From Haliotis asinina (lineage: Eukaryota > Mollusca > Gastropoda > Lepetellida > Haliotidae), in contig NC_090288.1 of assembly GCF_037392515.1 (NCBI RefSeq), positions 3,527,501 to 3,591,500 on the forward strand: a DNA stretch of 64,000 bases. Reading direction: 5' to 3'. Below, piece after piece: positions 1 to 12,500 of this stretch (the first letter of the stretch is position 1; each line of letters opens with the position of its first letter). Both the position numbers and the translations under genes were made by a program. The notes under the pieces were generated by a model that worked only from the letters and a program-made list of their open reading frames with translations, was not told the origin of the DNA and did not search any database.

Positions 1-726
1 TTGTCGGCTTCTTTCTCATTAAAAGGTGGTACAAGCCTAGCATGCCTTGCAGTGTCAAAAGAGGAAGAATCTGAGGGTAGAGATGGGTTTTCAAACTTTT
101 TCAGTGCAATTTCTATGTCAACTTGAAATTTGTTCAATTCTAATTCCTCTCTGTCTCTTTCCATTTCCTTCTCCATCTCAAACATCACTTCGATCCTTTT
201 CAATTTTTCCTGTTTCTTTATTTCCAACTGATCTGAACCTCCTTCATCTTGGACCATTTCGTTAACATCATGTTCAAAAACTCCCTCATCAATATAGTGA
301 TTCAACACAATTTCCAAAATTTGAAATTTCCTCATTGCAGGTTTGGTATCAAATTTGAGATGTGAAGACATTTGCAACAAATCTGATTTGCGCAGTTGAC
401 TGATTGTCTCGAGTCAGGGGACAATACAAATTTCTGAAGTTCAAACACCATTTTGCTGGTTCCACATTTAACATGTTGCAAAATTGCAAGAATTTGGAAT
501 AAATTTTACAAATGGTCTCAAATGTCAAATGAATTCTATGCCGGATGAGCCCCCAATTTTTGTTAGGGTTAAAAATTTGCAGTGACAAAAGGTGTAAGAA
601 GTCCCCTCAGAACCAGCAAAATACAACACCAAGAAGTCTCATATCAAAGACTTGCAGCTGACCTATTGACGGATTGCCGACGGATGCCGATTTAATGCGC
701 CTTTAAATTCAACTCGTTCAATATAC
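1..726 (-). mobile_element. Gypsy-like LTR retrotransposon fossil: LTR, primer site and gag start
   Basis: Read on the minus strand, the order is a probable LTR (about 726-561, outer limit uncertain), a short spacer, a primer-binding site at 555-538 resembling the proline-tRNA type, a leader, then the N-terminal part of a gag-like protein from about 335 down to the window edge. The gag part is rich in Glu and Lys (probable coiled coil) and ends in the phrase RLVPPFNEKEADK, a wording I know from Gypsy-type gag proteins of molluscs and fish. The element is cut by the window edge, so its full state cannot be judged. The LTR-side flank runs into a SINE. The family call rests on layout and gag wording. 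Confidence 0.6.
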
Positions 727-925
727 GTTTACCGTTGCACTCTGCAATATTTTACCTAAATGACAACGGTTTGTAAACAATCCAGTCTGGTCCAAATAGT
801 CTAGTGACTGGCGTCATGAGCATCGATCTGATTCAATTGGATACGATAACTTGCATCAACCAAATCAGCGACCCTGGCCACCCGATGCAGTTCGTCGCCT
901 CTTTTCTCCCTCAGATCCTCAGGTA
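727..925 (-). mobile_element. SINE family A copy (diverged)
   Basis: Matches the family A pattern: CAATATT, then TCTGTAAA-like, AGTCTGG, ATGAGCATCGATCTG, CACCCGATG and GTCGCCTCTT blocks in order. Orientation is set by the tail shared with family B, which puts the 3' end of the SINE at the low coordinate. It lies directly against the LTR fossil at 1-726. Confidence 0.7.
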
Positions 926-929
926 TGTT

Positions 930-1153
930 TTGTTTTAGCTTGCTTTTATGCCAATGTTCAGCATTATTCCAGCTATTGGCAACGGTCTGTAAATAATCGA
1001 GTCTGGACCAGACAATCCAGTGTTCAACAACAAAAGCATCGATCTACACAAATGGGATATGATGGCATGTGTCAGCCAACACAGCAAGTCTGACCACCTG
1101 ATCCCATGTGTCCCTCATACCACAAGCATGGGCTACTGAAGGCCTATTTTAAC
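930..1153 (-). mobile_element. SINE family A copy, second in a row
   Basis: A second family A copy begins within a few bases of the first. It carries TATTCCAGCTATTGGC, GGTCTGTAAATAATCGAGTC, GACCAGACAATCCAGTG, GCATCGATCTACACAA and the end block GCATGGGCTACTGAAGGCC. It is nearer to the common form than its neighbour, so it may be the later insertion. Confidence 0.8.
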
Positions 1154-2344
1154 AGAAAGATAGCTTCTGGTTGAAGGTGTTGCGGGTGGAAGTTGAAAGA
1201 AGTTCCTGATGGAAGTTGAAGGGCGCTTGGTAGGTGAAGGAATTGGTACTAACTTTTCCAAAGAATTTTCAGATCAAATTCATAAGAAATATATAGATAT
1301 TCTAAGACTCGTTATTAACATGATTGTATTCACCTAAATCAGTAGTATGTATCCACATATAGCTTGATACTGAATAAAAGGAGGTTGAAATCTATTGTGT
1401 ATGGTATCTATGTTGTTTGATAATTCAGTGTAATGCATATATTTAAAACACCGCACATTTTAGAGAAATTGTAGTCAAATATTTTGTGTTGTTGTTTCAT
1501 AAATGAATACCATAAAATCATATATGGTTGGCATCTCTGCTTATCAGACTCATAAATTTAAATTAAAAATCAGAAATGTTTATCTTCCCATTTTATTTAT
1601 AAGAAAATATACAGTGTATCCCTCATGTATAAGAACAAAGATGTGTAACAATAAATCCTCACTCATTACTATGGCTAACAAAATGTAACTAACCACAGTA
1701 TCAACAAAACATAAACCATACGAAACACAAGATCAGACAACATACCCCAGGTGAGGCATATGGAGGTCTCTAACCATGAATTTCACTTGAGTGAGTGGGT
1801 AGAATCACTTACTGTACAATTAAACTCTAATCCTGATTTAGTTTATTGCTGACACATTGAGGAAAACTCCATTTTCATGATGCTGATAGATGAAAGATCT
1901 ACATACACTGAGCAGCAAAAGAAACACAAGTCTGGGGTTTTTTTTCATGTTTTTGAATAGATCACATAAACACGAAAACATACTTTTATGTGATTTCATT
2001 TTTTTAAATTGCGTTTCTTTTGTTGTTCAGTATAGATTCAGACAATCCTGTGATTGATACTGGGATCTGTTCGTGGGTCAAGCGAATCACCAAGCCTGAC
2101 CACATGGTTGTTTTGTCATCTTTTACATCCTGCACCATGCTTTGGGATACTGAAACATGAACCTGGTTCATTGCCATTTTGATGACATTATTCCAGACTC
2201 ACCTTTTTAAAATGACTACTATGATATATCACTTCAGGTAGATTAAGCTGAATCACTTCTGATATGTATACTTATCTGATGTAACTTGGGTTACTTGTGC
2301 AACCATGGGTGCTGAGAACATAAATCAATGTAAACAAGTGGTGG
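1154..2344. other. Non-coding stretch, one SINE remnant
   Basis: No coding pattern is recognised. The only structured part is 2030-2165, a heavily diverged family A SINE remnant with CAGACAATCCTGTGAT and AGCCTGACCAC blocks. The rest is AT-rich with short chance open frames. Confidence 0.5.
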
Positions 2345-2715
2345 TCCAATTAATTGAAATAATCAAAGACTGGTCGCAGAGATTTAACAATAAAAAAATC
2401 AATCATGTTTTATCATAATTGAACACAAACGATTCTAAAACAGTTGTTTGCATCAACAATATATTTCACAAGGTTGGTTTTTATTCCTTGCCATAACTAA
2501 ATTATCTTAAAGACTCTAGGAAATTTATGTTCCCAATATACAAGAAATCCCTTAAAGATGTGAAATACAAAGAACATGCTTATTTCTGTATGTTTTTGTG
2601 CATTAACAAAAATAACCAGGAAAATTTCATAAATGACACTAACCAATTATTTTGTATATTGACCAGCCCTAATGAACCAATCATCAATATGAGATTGCAA
2701 CCAATTCCCCAACAC
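2345..2715 (+). repeat. Interspersed repeat C, copy 1
   Basis: Shares several blocks with 42005-42345: a CAAAGACTGGTCGCAG-like block, CATAATTGAACACAAACGATT, and an end block AACCAATTCCCCAACACTA. Two diverged copies of similar length in one window point to an old non-autonomous transposon about 0.35-0.4 kb long. No coding part is seen and the superfamily is not determined. Confidence 0.5.
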
Positions 2716-5395
2716 TAGTGTAAACTCAGCTTTGGGATGGGTAAAGTAACCAGAAACAAGTTGACTGGACTCAAATGTTTTCACTGTGGTTTTGCAGCCA
2801 ACACAAGCAGTTTCAAGAAAAATAGTTTGAAAAGTAATCATGTCAACAGAAACAAATATGAATAAACATCTAAAACATAACACTGTACAAAAGACTTGGA
2901 TAAATTACTTAAGTAATTATGTAATGATCCACTGGCAACTAACAAGGTCACAGCAAAGCTTTCAAAATATTCTACCTCAGACATGCTATTTACAACTTTG
3001 ATCAATAAGTGATGAATATGATGGCCAATGTAAATTCCCTATTATGACTTCTAAAAAATATTCCCATGTGAATATTTTCCATGTGAATTGACTTGTAAGT
3101 GCATGTATTTTTTATGATACCATGCATGAGGAAGGATCAGGGATTGGGAAAGAGAACCTTGACAATGGGCCATTTTCTGAATTTAGAATGGTCTACTGCC
3201 CCTGTACCAATAGTAAACTTCAAAATTTCATGGGCCATTTTTCATTACAATGTGCAAAATGGCCCCTGGTCAATGGCCCCAGCCATTCCCAATCTCTGGA
3301 GGATATGTGTTAATGCTTGCAAGCACATGCAATTGATAGTGATTCATAAACACATGCTAATAGCATAGTAAGAACCAGACAACAGACTCTCCTTTCATTG
3401 GCTTTTTCTTATGATCATCGTGCCCCTTCTAGTTGCAACAAGATGCAAGTTGGTAAAGTTCGAAACCTCTCGTTTGAATGCGGTGGTCAGATGCATTACT
3501 CTGACCCAATACCACTGAGAATGTAAAAGATCACAATGTAATGGGATTGTTATTTTAAGGTATTTGTGTAATTACTAAATTTCAGTTGCAATACAAACAG
3601 CACACAACCAAACTAAGCTGCCTTGATGTATACACAAAGTTGCCTTATAACTAGCCAGGACCCTGCATCACATCTAGTGTACTGGATACTAAATGCACCT
3701 CAAACTATTATGTGTGATAAGTAAATGCACTGCTCAACAACAAAATGGATACAATACTTGCTCACATGCTTCTAAAAGGCACACCCGACATGAAGATAGT
3801 CTACTTTCTATACTAGCTTCATTACATTAGCTACCAAAAATAGCAACCAGCAAGGTTAACTTTTAAGTAATATTTATCACTACCCTTGATAAAGTTTAAA
3901 AAACAGTACATAAAATGTACATCTACGTCATAATTAACAGCATAGATGACATACATACCTTGTAACTATTTAGAAAACAAAAGTAAAAATAAGCTTATTC
4001 AGAAACAATCTATCACCAAAATTACCCTCTTCAATGAGTGAGAAGTTTTATGTCGTGCAGCAAATCTCAATCTTGGCGAAATGTCATCATACACACAAAC
4101 CAGGTTGAGAGTTTGAGTAAATATATCCATCATTCATAATCACTAATTTAGTCTGCATCACAGTCCCTAAACTGGAGACTAAGCATTAGTCCATCACAAT
4201 GGAAACTTCATAATTTAAGTCTAGAGGGTTGGTTATATTAAGAGGAGGATAGGGGGTGTCACCATCTCGATCGTGGAGATGGAGGGGTGATTTCTTTTTT
4301 GTGCACAAGTACAGGGGGAGTCATCGTTGATTCTGTACATGACAGCAAGGGTTGCATGGCGTCACTTTATATCGTACATAAATTTCAGAGGTGTGAGTCA
4401 TTCACATTATAAATGCTTCTCCATAAAAATTATTATCACCCCACTAGCGATAAATTATGGGGGTCCTTAAAGTTGATAACAATAGCAACAATTGTCCAGT
4501 TCTATGCTTCATGTACCCATGATGCATGCTTAAAGTAACAATTTTTACAAAGAACTCATTAACTACTCTGCAAATCTCAACACACATTATCTCCCGTACA
4601 ACTGAATCTTCTGGAATATAGCCTAGGGGTGCACCAATGTCTAATACATATCACACATCCATGCAGCATTTTGGAGACAAACATATTCTCAGAATAACTC
4701 AACGACAAAAATTATACTGACATAAACATCATGATCTGAGTCTTGTACCAAACAGCATCAACAGACTTAGGTGCCAGAGTTGGATTTATATCACATTTCT
4801 TTATATATTTAGGATAAATGGCGGCATGTCAGCTTATATCTGGAGACACAAGACCACTGTGTTCACAACTCGGTTGGTTATACATTGGTACATTGGGGAC
4901 ACAAACTGGGCAAATCTAAAATTCAAATGAACAATAATGGTGCAGATAAGGGACATAACTCTGTCTAGTAATTTGCATTACTTGTGCCTTCCTGCAAATC
5001 CACATTATAATACACCCATCAGTTTTAACATAAAACCCAAGACACTGTTACTTCAAGGAGTATTGCAGCATTATACAGTGGTGTTGTCAACCAGTTTGTC
5101 AACCTGTTAGTGAACCTGTTAGTGAACCTGTCTGTGTAGACTACTACCAAAACTCTCCCTCAATACCAAACACAAACAATGCTTCATCCTACACTACAAA
5201 GACACCACTACACATGGCTAAAACCTCACACAGACATGTTAAGTACAAGAATTATTCCATAGGAAATCACACAAATTAATGTCATATGAAATAATGCATG
5301 TGTGAAGGAAAAGTTATGACGTCATAACATATTGTATAATCGAGTAAACTGTGGATTTGGAACATAAGAAAATAATTGTTCATTGTTTAAAATTG
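2716..5395. other. AT-rich non-coding stretch
   Basis: No gene, RNA gene or clear repeat is recognised. Open frames are short and lack codon pattern or homology that I know. It could be far 3' flank of SLC35C1 or plain intergenic DNA. Confidence 0.4.
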
Positions 5396-5735
5396 CGTAT
5401 CATGAATTGGCTCAATAGTGGTTAACAGGCTACTGCATCATGATCGGTGTGCGCTGTTAATCAATGGTGATATGAAACATATGCATTATGAATCATTGCA
5501 TCATGAATACGAATCATGAATCAGATGAAACAGAAATATGCATCATGAAAAGCTTGAATCATGAATCAGATGCATCGTGAATCACATACATTGGGAATCA
5601 CTGCATAATAAAATGGTATGAATTACATAACACATGCAACATGAATACATGAGCATTGTGAATCATTACATCATGAAAGGTATGAATCATATACCAGACA
5701 CAATATGAATCATTCTCATCAGCTGCATCATAAAT
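5396..5735 (+). repeat. Degenerate minisatellite built on GCATCATGAATCA
   Basis: The phrase (G)CATCATGAATC or near variants (GCATTATGAATCA, GCATCGTGAATCA, ACATCATGAAAGG) recurs more than ten times in 340 bases at irregular spacing of roughly 15-35 bases. This looks like a decayed tandem repeat. No open frame runs through it. Confidence 0.6.
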
Positions 5736-6607
5736 TCTGTACCATCACAATACATTCCTGATGATGCTGATCATAATTTACTGTTAGCAAATCTGTATAA
5801 ATGTTCTCATTCAGTAAAAAGTACTTTCTTACAACCACTTACAGACACAAAGAGTTCTACACTCCTCTGTGCCAGCATAAGCAAATCAACAATATTTACA
5901 TGGACCCTTTCAACCAAACCACACTTAGCTCTACTACTATGTCAGTCTTCATGCCTTACTTTGATATACTAGTAACGTATGACAGCAGTGGCACCAAGAG
6001 AGCTTTGTGGAATGGGGCCCACTTTTCACAGGCATCAGTCACCAAAAAAATACTTTTTGGGTTTAATCATAATCCAGACTTGAAAGAGTCAAAACCATTC
6101 TGTAATCTAGTGAAGTTAGATTGAGCAGTTTGAGACTAAAATTTGCAGCAACTATGATACAATTGTAGAAGTTGGCATCTCTGTTAATTGCTTCCTCACC
6201 AAGTGTTCTCTGTTCTTCATCTTGTTATAAATATTATCCTTCTGATGTTATTAATCATGTCATTGCTATCTCATGTATGCTGTGTTTGTTACTATTTATC
6301 AATCATATATCATGCTAATTATTCAGTCTTGATGATGATGTGAAAACCTATACCAAAATGTTGGTATTACAGCAAAATTATTAGCATTGTTTCCCAATAA
6401 TTGAATCTAGTTTGTCCTGTCCAAACTGAGATGTGTATTTAACAATTCAAGGAGTTTAACAGTGTTTTAAATACATTTTACTTCAACATTAGAAGTATCC
6501 TCACCCCCTGCTATGAATGCTAGTTGAGTATTAATCTCAGAAAGAAACAATTGCATGTGGGTTCTCCGAAATATATTGCTTTTTGGTAGATCCTGTAATA
6601 AATGTTA
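5736..6607. other. Non-coding stretch
   Basis: A 107-codon open frame exists at 5801-6124, but its predicted peptide has no recognisable domain and no flanking splice or conservation signal. I do not call it a gene. Confidence 0.4.
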
Positions 6608-6977
6608 TAGGGCTGCAACGATTCATCCAGACCTCGATTCAATTCAAGTTTCTATATTGGACCCTCAATTCAATCATTTTCGACTTGATTCTTCTTACAT
6701 GTAAAACATCAGATTTCATTTTTAGTGTGAAATCCACTGTCAACCTGGCAATGTTTACTAGCAATAATTCTTACTGGATAATTAGCCCGGCATCAACCAT
6801 GTTTTGCTTTAGTCCAGTGCTCGAAACTGGTCTTGGCGTAAAAATTATGTTCTTGCTACATGGAAATAATTTCAATAAGTATTAAAATATATAATCGAAA
6901 TAGTGCTAATGTTTATCGAAAATCATAAGGTCCCAGATTTGATATTTGATGATTCAAACCGTATCATTGAAGCCCTA
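6608..6977 (+). mobile_element. hAT-like non-autonomous element
   Basis: Starts with TAGGGCTGCAACGATTCA and ends, on the other strand, with TAGGGCTTCAATGATACGG, giving imperfect terminal inverted repeats. The TAGGGCTGCAACGATT start is typical of hAT-type elements in animals. Inner blocks (ATCAAATATC, CACTATTTCGAT, AACATCAGATTTCATT) recur at 61994-62340. No transposase is present. A convincing 8-base target duplication could not be confirmed. Confidence 0.6.
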
Positions 6978-7844
6978 ATACGATATACTTGGGATTACAT
7001 TTTCTCGCTAAAGTACAGATTCTAAACTTGAACATGCACACAAACTCAGCCATTTAACCTACTAAGACACCACAGTTTCCAAAATATAACAATGTTACGC
7101 TTGACAACTGTAAAGATGAGATTGTGTATTTGTAATTTCACAGTTTTCACTAAGTCCTGCATTAAACACAGCTCGCATGAAGTAATACTACTGGTTCAAC
7201 AGCCTCATTGTTAATGAATGAAGCTGAAAGGCATCCTTCAAGAAATATATAAACAACTCCTGCATGAATGAATATATTTGATTCTACTGACAAACATTCA
7301 CATCAATCACAGCACATAATCTTAAGCCCAAAAATGCTCACGAAATGTCAATGACAAATTTCTGAACTTGCAGCATACACATAATTTCAACCTGTTTAAC
7401 ATGAACACGATATATGCTATTAAGACTGATGTGAATGTTTAGGCTTAACACAAGTATTAGTCAACTTGAAACAACAGTAAACTAGAGTAAGAACAAACTC
7501 AAAGGGACCACTATCTTAGTTAATAAAGCTGATGTTTGTAATATGGATTTCAAATAATTCACAAGTGACACGAACACTGTCATTAGTTCATTGTGGATTC
7601 ATACGCCAGTTCATTAAAGTGACTTTGTTACAGGAACTTTAACTTGAATCACTCGTCGTTAATACATAAGGGTTTCGAATATATTTTGGATATATAATGT
7701 TAGGACATCTCCTATGAAAAGCAGAGGATAAGCAAAGTTTGAATTATACACTGCAAATTTGTGCACAGACCAAAATCCATCTGCATTATTAACTACCATG
7801 TCTTGCTCACATAGGTGTTCACACAAAGTTCGTGCACTGAATGG

Positions 7845-8010
7845 TGAATGAGTGAGTTTAGTTTTGTGTTGCTTTTAGCAATATTCCAGCAATATCGCAG
7901 CAGGGGGACATCAGAAATCAGCTTCACACATTGTACCCATGTGGGGAATCAAACCCAGGTCCTTGACGACATAAGCGAATGCTTTAACCACTTGGCTCCC
8001 ACCCACCCCC
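7845..8010 (-). mobile_element. SINE family B copy (tRNA-like head)
   Basis: On the minus strand it reads: AGTGGTTAAAGC (box A-like), GGGTTTGATTCC (box B-like), ACATGGGTACAATGTGTGAAG, then the tail with GATATTGCTGGAATATTGCTAAAAG and CTCACTCA. The two pol III promoter-like boxes point to a tRNA-derived SINE. Confidence 0.8.
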
Positions 8011-8261
8011 GACACCATGCACTGAACACAGCTCATCTGACCTATTTTCCCCTGATTCATTTCATTATCGAACAAAGACATGCATGCAACACTATGATAC
8101 TGAAGGAATGTCTTTTCAGCAATATTCCATCAATATTAAAATTTACAGGTGACAAGTGGAATAGCTTTCACATATTTGCCTTTGGCATGACAAGTAAATG
8201 CTTCAAATACTAGACTACAGCACTGTTACACTTGATCTGGGTTAGGTTTGAACTAAGAATC

Positions 8262-8350
8262 AACAGAATGGATCTGGTTGTCAGGAATGCTGACTTGGTC
8301 AATGCTAATCATTGCAGCCAATTGTGTAGTTCAATGCTCATGACGTTAAC
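8262..8350 (+). mobile_element. SINE family A fragment
   Basis: A short, diverged piece carrying GGTTGTCAGGAATGCTGACTT and CAATGCTCATGACGTT, which match the head half of family A. The tail half is missing. Confidence 0.5.
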
Positions 8351-8964
8351 CACTGCATTAATTATTTACAAACAACTGTATAAGCAGTAACAAACAACAC
8401 ATTGCTACCATGGTTACACTGTTTAACAGCCATATGTAGCCGAAGTGATGCAGAGATGACATAGCATATAAAAGCCGATCAAGTTATAACAGTGTTCGTC
8501 ATTACTGCAGATCAAATCCCATCCTCACATCACAGTTTGATTCAAGAGATCAACAGTTGTTCCCATGCCAAATATACACAATGTAACAATCAGGAGATCA
8601 AACCCTAGAAATTTGCAATTCCAAATCTCATTCGGATTATCACAAACAGTCCAATCAAATCTGATCTTAATTCTGGTTACTGCAAAACTAGAAAACATTT
8701 CATTAGAGTCCACACCAGGACAACCATTTTGACTAATTTAGGAAATAAATAACAAGTGAACATTAGCCAATCAGAAAACAGGGTTGTATACCTTTATGGA
8801 ACTACATTGTATCTTTAAACTGGAGTGGGTGATGTTTTACGCCGTTTTGTGACTTCAGAAGTTACACATGTAGGGGATGACTGATACTGGTGTGGCAGCA
8901 TTATTTGTTCATACAGTCAGAACAATACAATTCTGGATCTGCCAAAATTATCTGGCACTCTGAG

Positions 8965-9117
8965 TAAGTGAGTTTGAATTCAAGCTGCTTTTAGTAATAT
9001 TCCAGCAATGTTACAACAGGGGACACCAGAAATGGGCTTTACACATAGTACCCATGTGGGGAATTGAACAAAGATCCTCAGCAAGATGATTTAACCACTA
9101 GGCTACCCCACCTGCCC
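8965..9117 (-). mobile_element. SINE family B copy
   Basis: Minus strand shows GTAGCCTAGTGGTTAAATC, the ACATGGGTACTATGTGTAAAG block, CCATTTCTGGTGTCCCC and the TATTGCTGGAATATTACTAAAAG tail. It lies about 450 bases beyond the SLC35C1 stop and may be transcribed within its 3' untranslated region. Confidence 0.75.
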
Positions 9118-9560
9118 TTCACACTGCAGAGTTTCAATTCAGAGTTTTAATTCAAAAATTCATAATTTAACAAAATGACATGTCTGACATAATACCCAGT
9201 AGATGGCTAATGTGGTAGGACATGATTGAGCAACAGGCTTAGGAATTTCTTTACCATTTCAAATGTCTACATCCTGAAAGTGAGGGACAGATCATGATTT
9301 CTTTCGAAATTCCCCCCGCAAGAAAACACATCAGTTTCTGATATGGAAAGTGACACTGATGTTCCAGATGAACTGTAAGGAATGTCCTTTGTTGAGCAGC
9401 AATAAGAAATAAGGCCTGATTAAAATGAGATTGTCACAAATACACATGGCCCAGCCATTCTGCAGCCACAGATGATATCAAATGGAAATCATATAAATAT
9501 GTACGCCCTCTGCACGAAGCAATGAATTACAATAACCCTGTATGGAACAACCCAGTGTTA

Positions 9561-12500
9561 TTAAGCTTTTGATGGAGCATTCTCATCACTGGAAACTTCT
9601 TGTAATTCTCTTAACTTGGCTTCTTCTGCATGCTTTTCTTTCATTTCCCGTCGTTTAACTTCCGTGTAGCCTGTCGAGCCACCAAGGACGACAGCATTGC
9701 TCAACCACCATAGTGCTGGCTTAACCTCTTGGTAAAAGACACAGGCAAGCACAGTCTGAGCACAGGCCTTGGCAGTGCCGGAGATGTTGTGCGTCAGTGG
9801 TGACGTCAGCTGTATCTGCATACCAGTGACGTAGCCAATGGCGAAACCGAAAATACCACTGATGATCATCATGTTCCAGAAGTGGAAGTCCCCGATCTTT
9901 GGGAAGTTGAAGACCTCTTTGAATTCCCCTGTCACCAGCATTAGGGGGAGGAACAACACGCTTGCGTTGATGTTGTTGTAGAGGGTGATGCGCCAGATGT
10001 TGTTGTCGACAAGGGGGAGAATTTTCTTCACGTAGATGGAGTTAAGAGCAACACTGGCGCTTGCCATCACACCAAAGAAAACACCCATTACAGATAGAGA
10101 ACCTGTTGGATAAAAAGGTACAAATATATATTACTTTATTAGATAGATTCAAGTGATGCTGCAATACAGATACTGGCTTGTTGATCTGCAGAGATGCCTC
10201 CTCAATTTATCAAAAACATCCCGAAAAATGCATGTCATGAGTTTTTTTCAAAAAAGAACAAAGATATAAATAGTAATACTTACTGGAGGGCTAGGATTAT
10301 CTTCAACTATTAATAATGATAATTAAACAAATATAACACTTTATTTACAGTTATAAAAATTGTTTACACATGAAAGTAATCCGGAAGTTGAGAAGGCTGC
10401 CTGATAAATTCCATGCATTGTTTTTTTAATTTACTTAACATTCACAAACAATGCTGCCGTGTACTGCAAACCGGTTGCAGTTGCATAAGGACTGCTATGT
10501 GTAATGGCATTCAAAAGTTTTGTTCCTTGTGAGCAACAATTTTATATGGATCCCTAATTTGGGGGGAATTCCTATTTTTTTCTTATTTCAGGGAGCTCAG
10601 ATTCCTAACTGCACCGATTTGGGATTGGCATGTCTGGATCTGGGTGATGATGAATAGTATGGGAGTATCCATGATACAAGAGATATGTCCATCTAAACTC
10701 TGTCAAAAGAACAGTAGTTACAACCCTCCAGAGTTACAGTGAGTGCGTGAGTAAGATTATATGTCACCTCCACAATATTGCATGACTGAAACAAGATACA
10801 CATTCATAACACATAAAGTTTAAATATAAAAACCTGTCAACTAAGGACAAATGATAATATCACAGATACAGATGTAAAACAGGTATGTAAATCTAAAACA
10901 TTTTCACTATTGAAGAATATACAACTTTAACACATATAAACAGTCTTAGATCACAATCAATCATAGGTCAATCTCTAGACTTCCTAATACCATAAGTCTA
11001 TGTTAAATGACAAAAAGTAGAGAGATCATACAGAGTAATATTGAGGTTTAAAATCAGTCTATTTGTTAAAATAACGGAAACAAAAACATAAACTGACCTG
11101 GTTTCATGAGTGCAAAATTATTTAGAACTATGTCTGCATGAATCATTAACATGTTGACTGCCACCATGAGTATACTCATGAATCAATTCTGGTTGAATTT
11201 GCCACTACAAGTTATCTCATAGCTTGGTATTTTAAAACAAGTTTCACATAACGGCAAACAGGCACAAGAAGCAACTGTCTCCTGGGGATAACAAAGAAAA
11301 CCAGAAGCCGTTTGTTTCTTGTGCCTATTTTGCCAACATATGAAACTTGCTTTAAGATACCACTGTTTCAACTACGAGATAACTCAAAGTGGCAAATTCA
11401 ACCAGAATCGATACTTCAAGTATACTCGTGATAGGCAGTCAACATGTTAACATTTTGCTTCTTATGAAAATATTTTTGTTCCATATACAGTGAAAGGATA
11501 CTAAACGTTCTCTTTGAAAACTTGAACTTTACCAAACATCCAGGATAGCAAATTGTGTATGAGCAGTTATGCCCCTTTGCACTTATATGAAGAAAAGCAA
11601 GGGGTGAAAGTCCTGCAATCTAGAATTCTGCATCACAGTTTCACAAGTATGATGAGACAAAACTAACCCTAAGAAGATAATTACACTTGGCCTACATTAC
11701 CATATTACATGGAGATGCAATTCATACACAACCATGTTCTATGTTGCTTTTAGCAATATTCCAGGAATATCACAGCAGGGGCTGCCAGAAATGGGCTTCA
11801 CACATTGTACCCATGAGGGAAATTGAACCCAGGTCTTTGGCATCACAAGCGAATGCTTTAAACACTAGGCTGCCCATTGGCCATCATCGGAGAAGTGGCT
11901 TACCTGACACCTTCTCCTGATCCACCCCAAGGAAGAAGCCGAATATTATGATGCCACAGCATATCAGAGCCTTCACCGATGTCGTCTGCTTCAACAGTAG
12001 GTAGGAAAATATCTGGATGGATGAGAATTTCCCTTTTTTAGAAGTTGCACATATCTGTATGTACATAAAACCATCTACTCTCATTCAAGGCATCTGTAAA
12101 ACAACATGTCAGTTCTCAAATGTCACTGAGGGTCATCTCTGTCACTTTCACTTTCGACGTCAGGAGATGAACAGTTGTTGCATAATACACTTCCCTGGAC
12201 ATCAGGGAACGATGGATAACATGAATTACTGGACACCACTGGATAGATATGATTGGCTGGTTGGTTGGTTGTTTAACATCTCACTCAACAATATTCCAGC
12301 TACATGGCAGAGGTCCGTAATTAATCGACTCGACCAGACAGACCAGGGATCAAAGTCATGAGCATCGATCTACACACTTGGGATATGATGATATATGTGA
12401 CTCAGTCCTGCTAGGCACCTCTTAACGGTCACATGCAATGCAAAACACAACTTTGTAGATTCTGGTACCTTTCAGTATGGACTTACAGTAACAAATTATC

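Larger units (their letters stand above)
6978..9560. other. Downstream flank of SLC35C1, with SINEs
   Basis: No gene is recognised. The part nearest 9560 should contain the SLC35C1 3' untranslated region, but I could not settle on a poly(A) signal; an ATTAAA on the minus strand near 9144 is one weak candidate. SINE copies at 7845-8010, 8262-8350 and 8965-9117 are listed separately. Confidence 0.4.

Noticed and set aside
5801-6124. 107-codon open frame
   Set aside because: No recognisable domain, no splice context, AT-rich background; expected by chance.
8525-8713. 62-codon minus-strand frame downstream of SLC35C1
   Set aside because: No homology and no coding signal; likely untranslated or intergenic.
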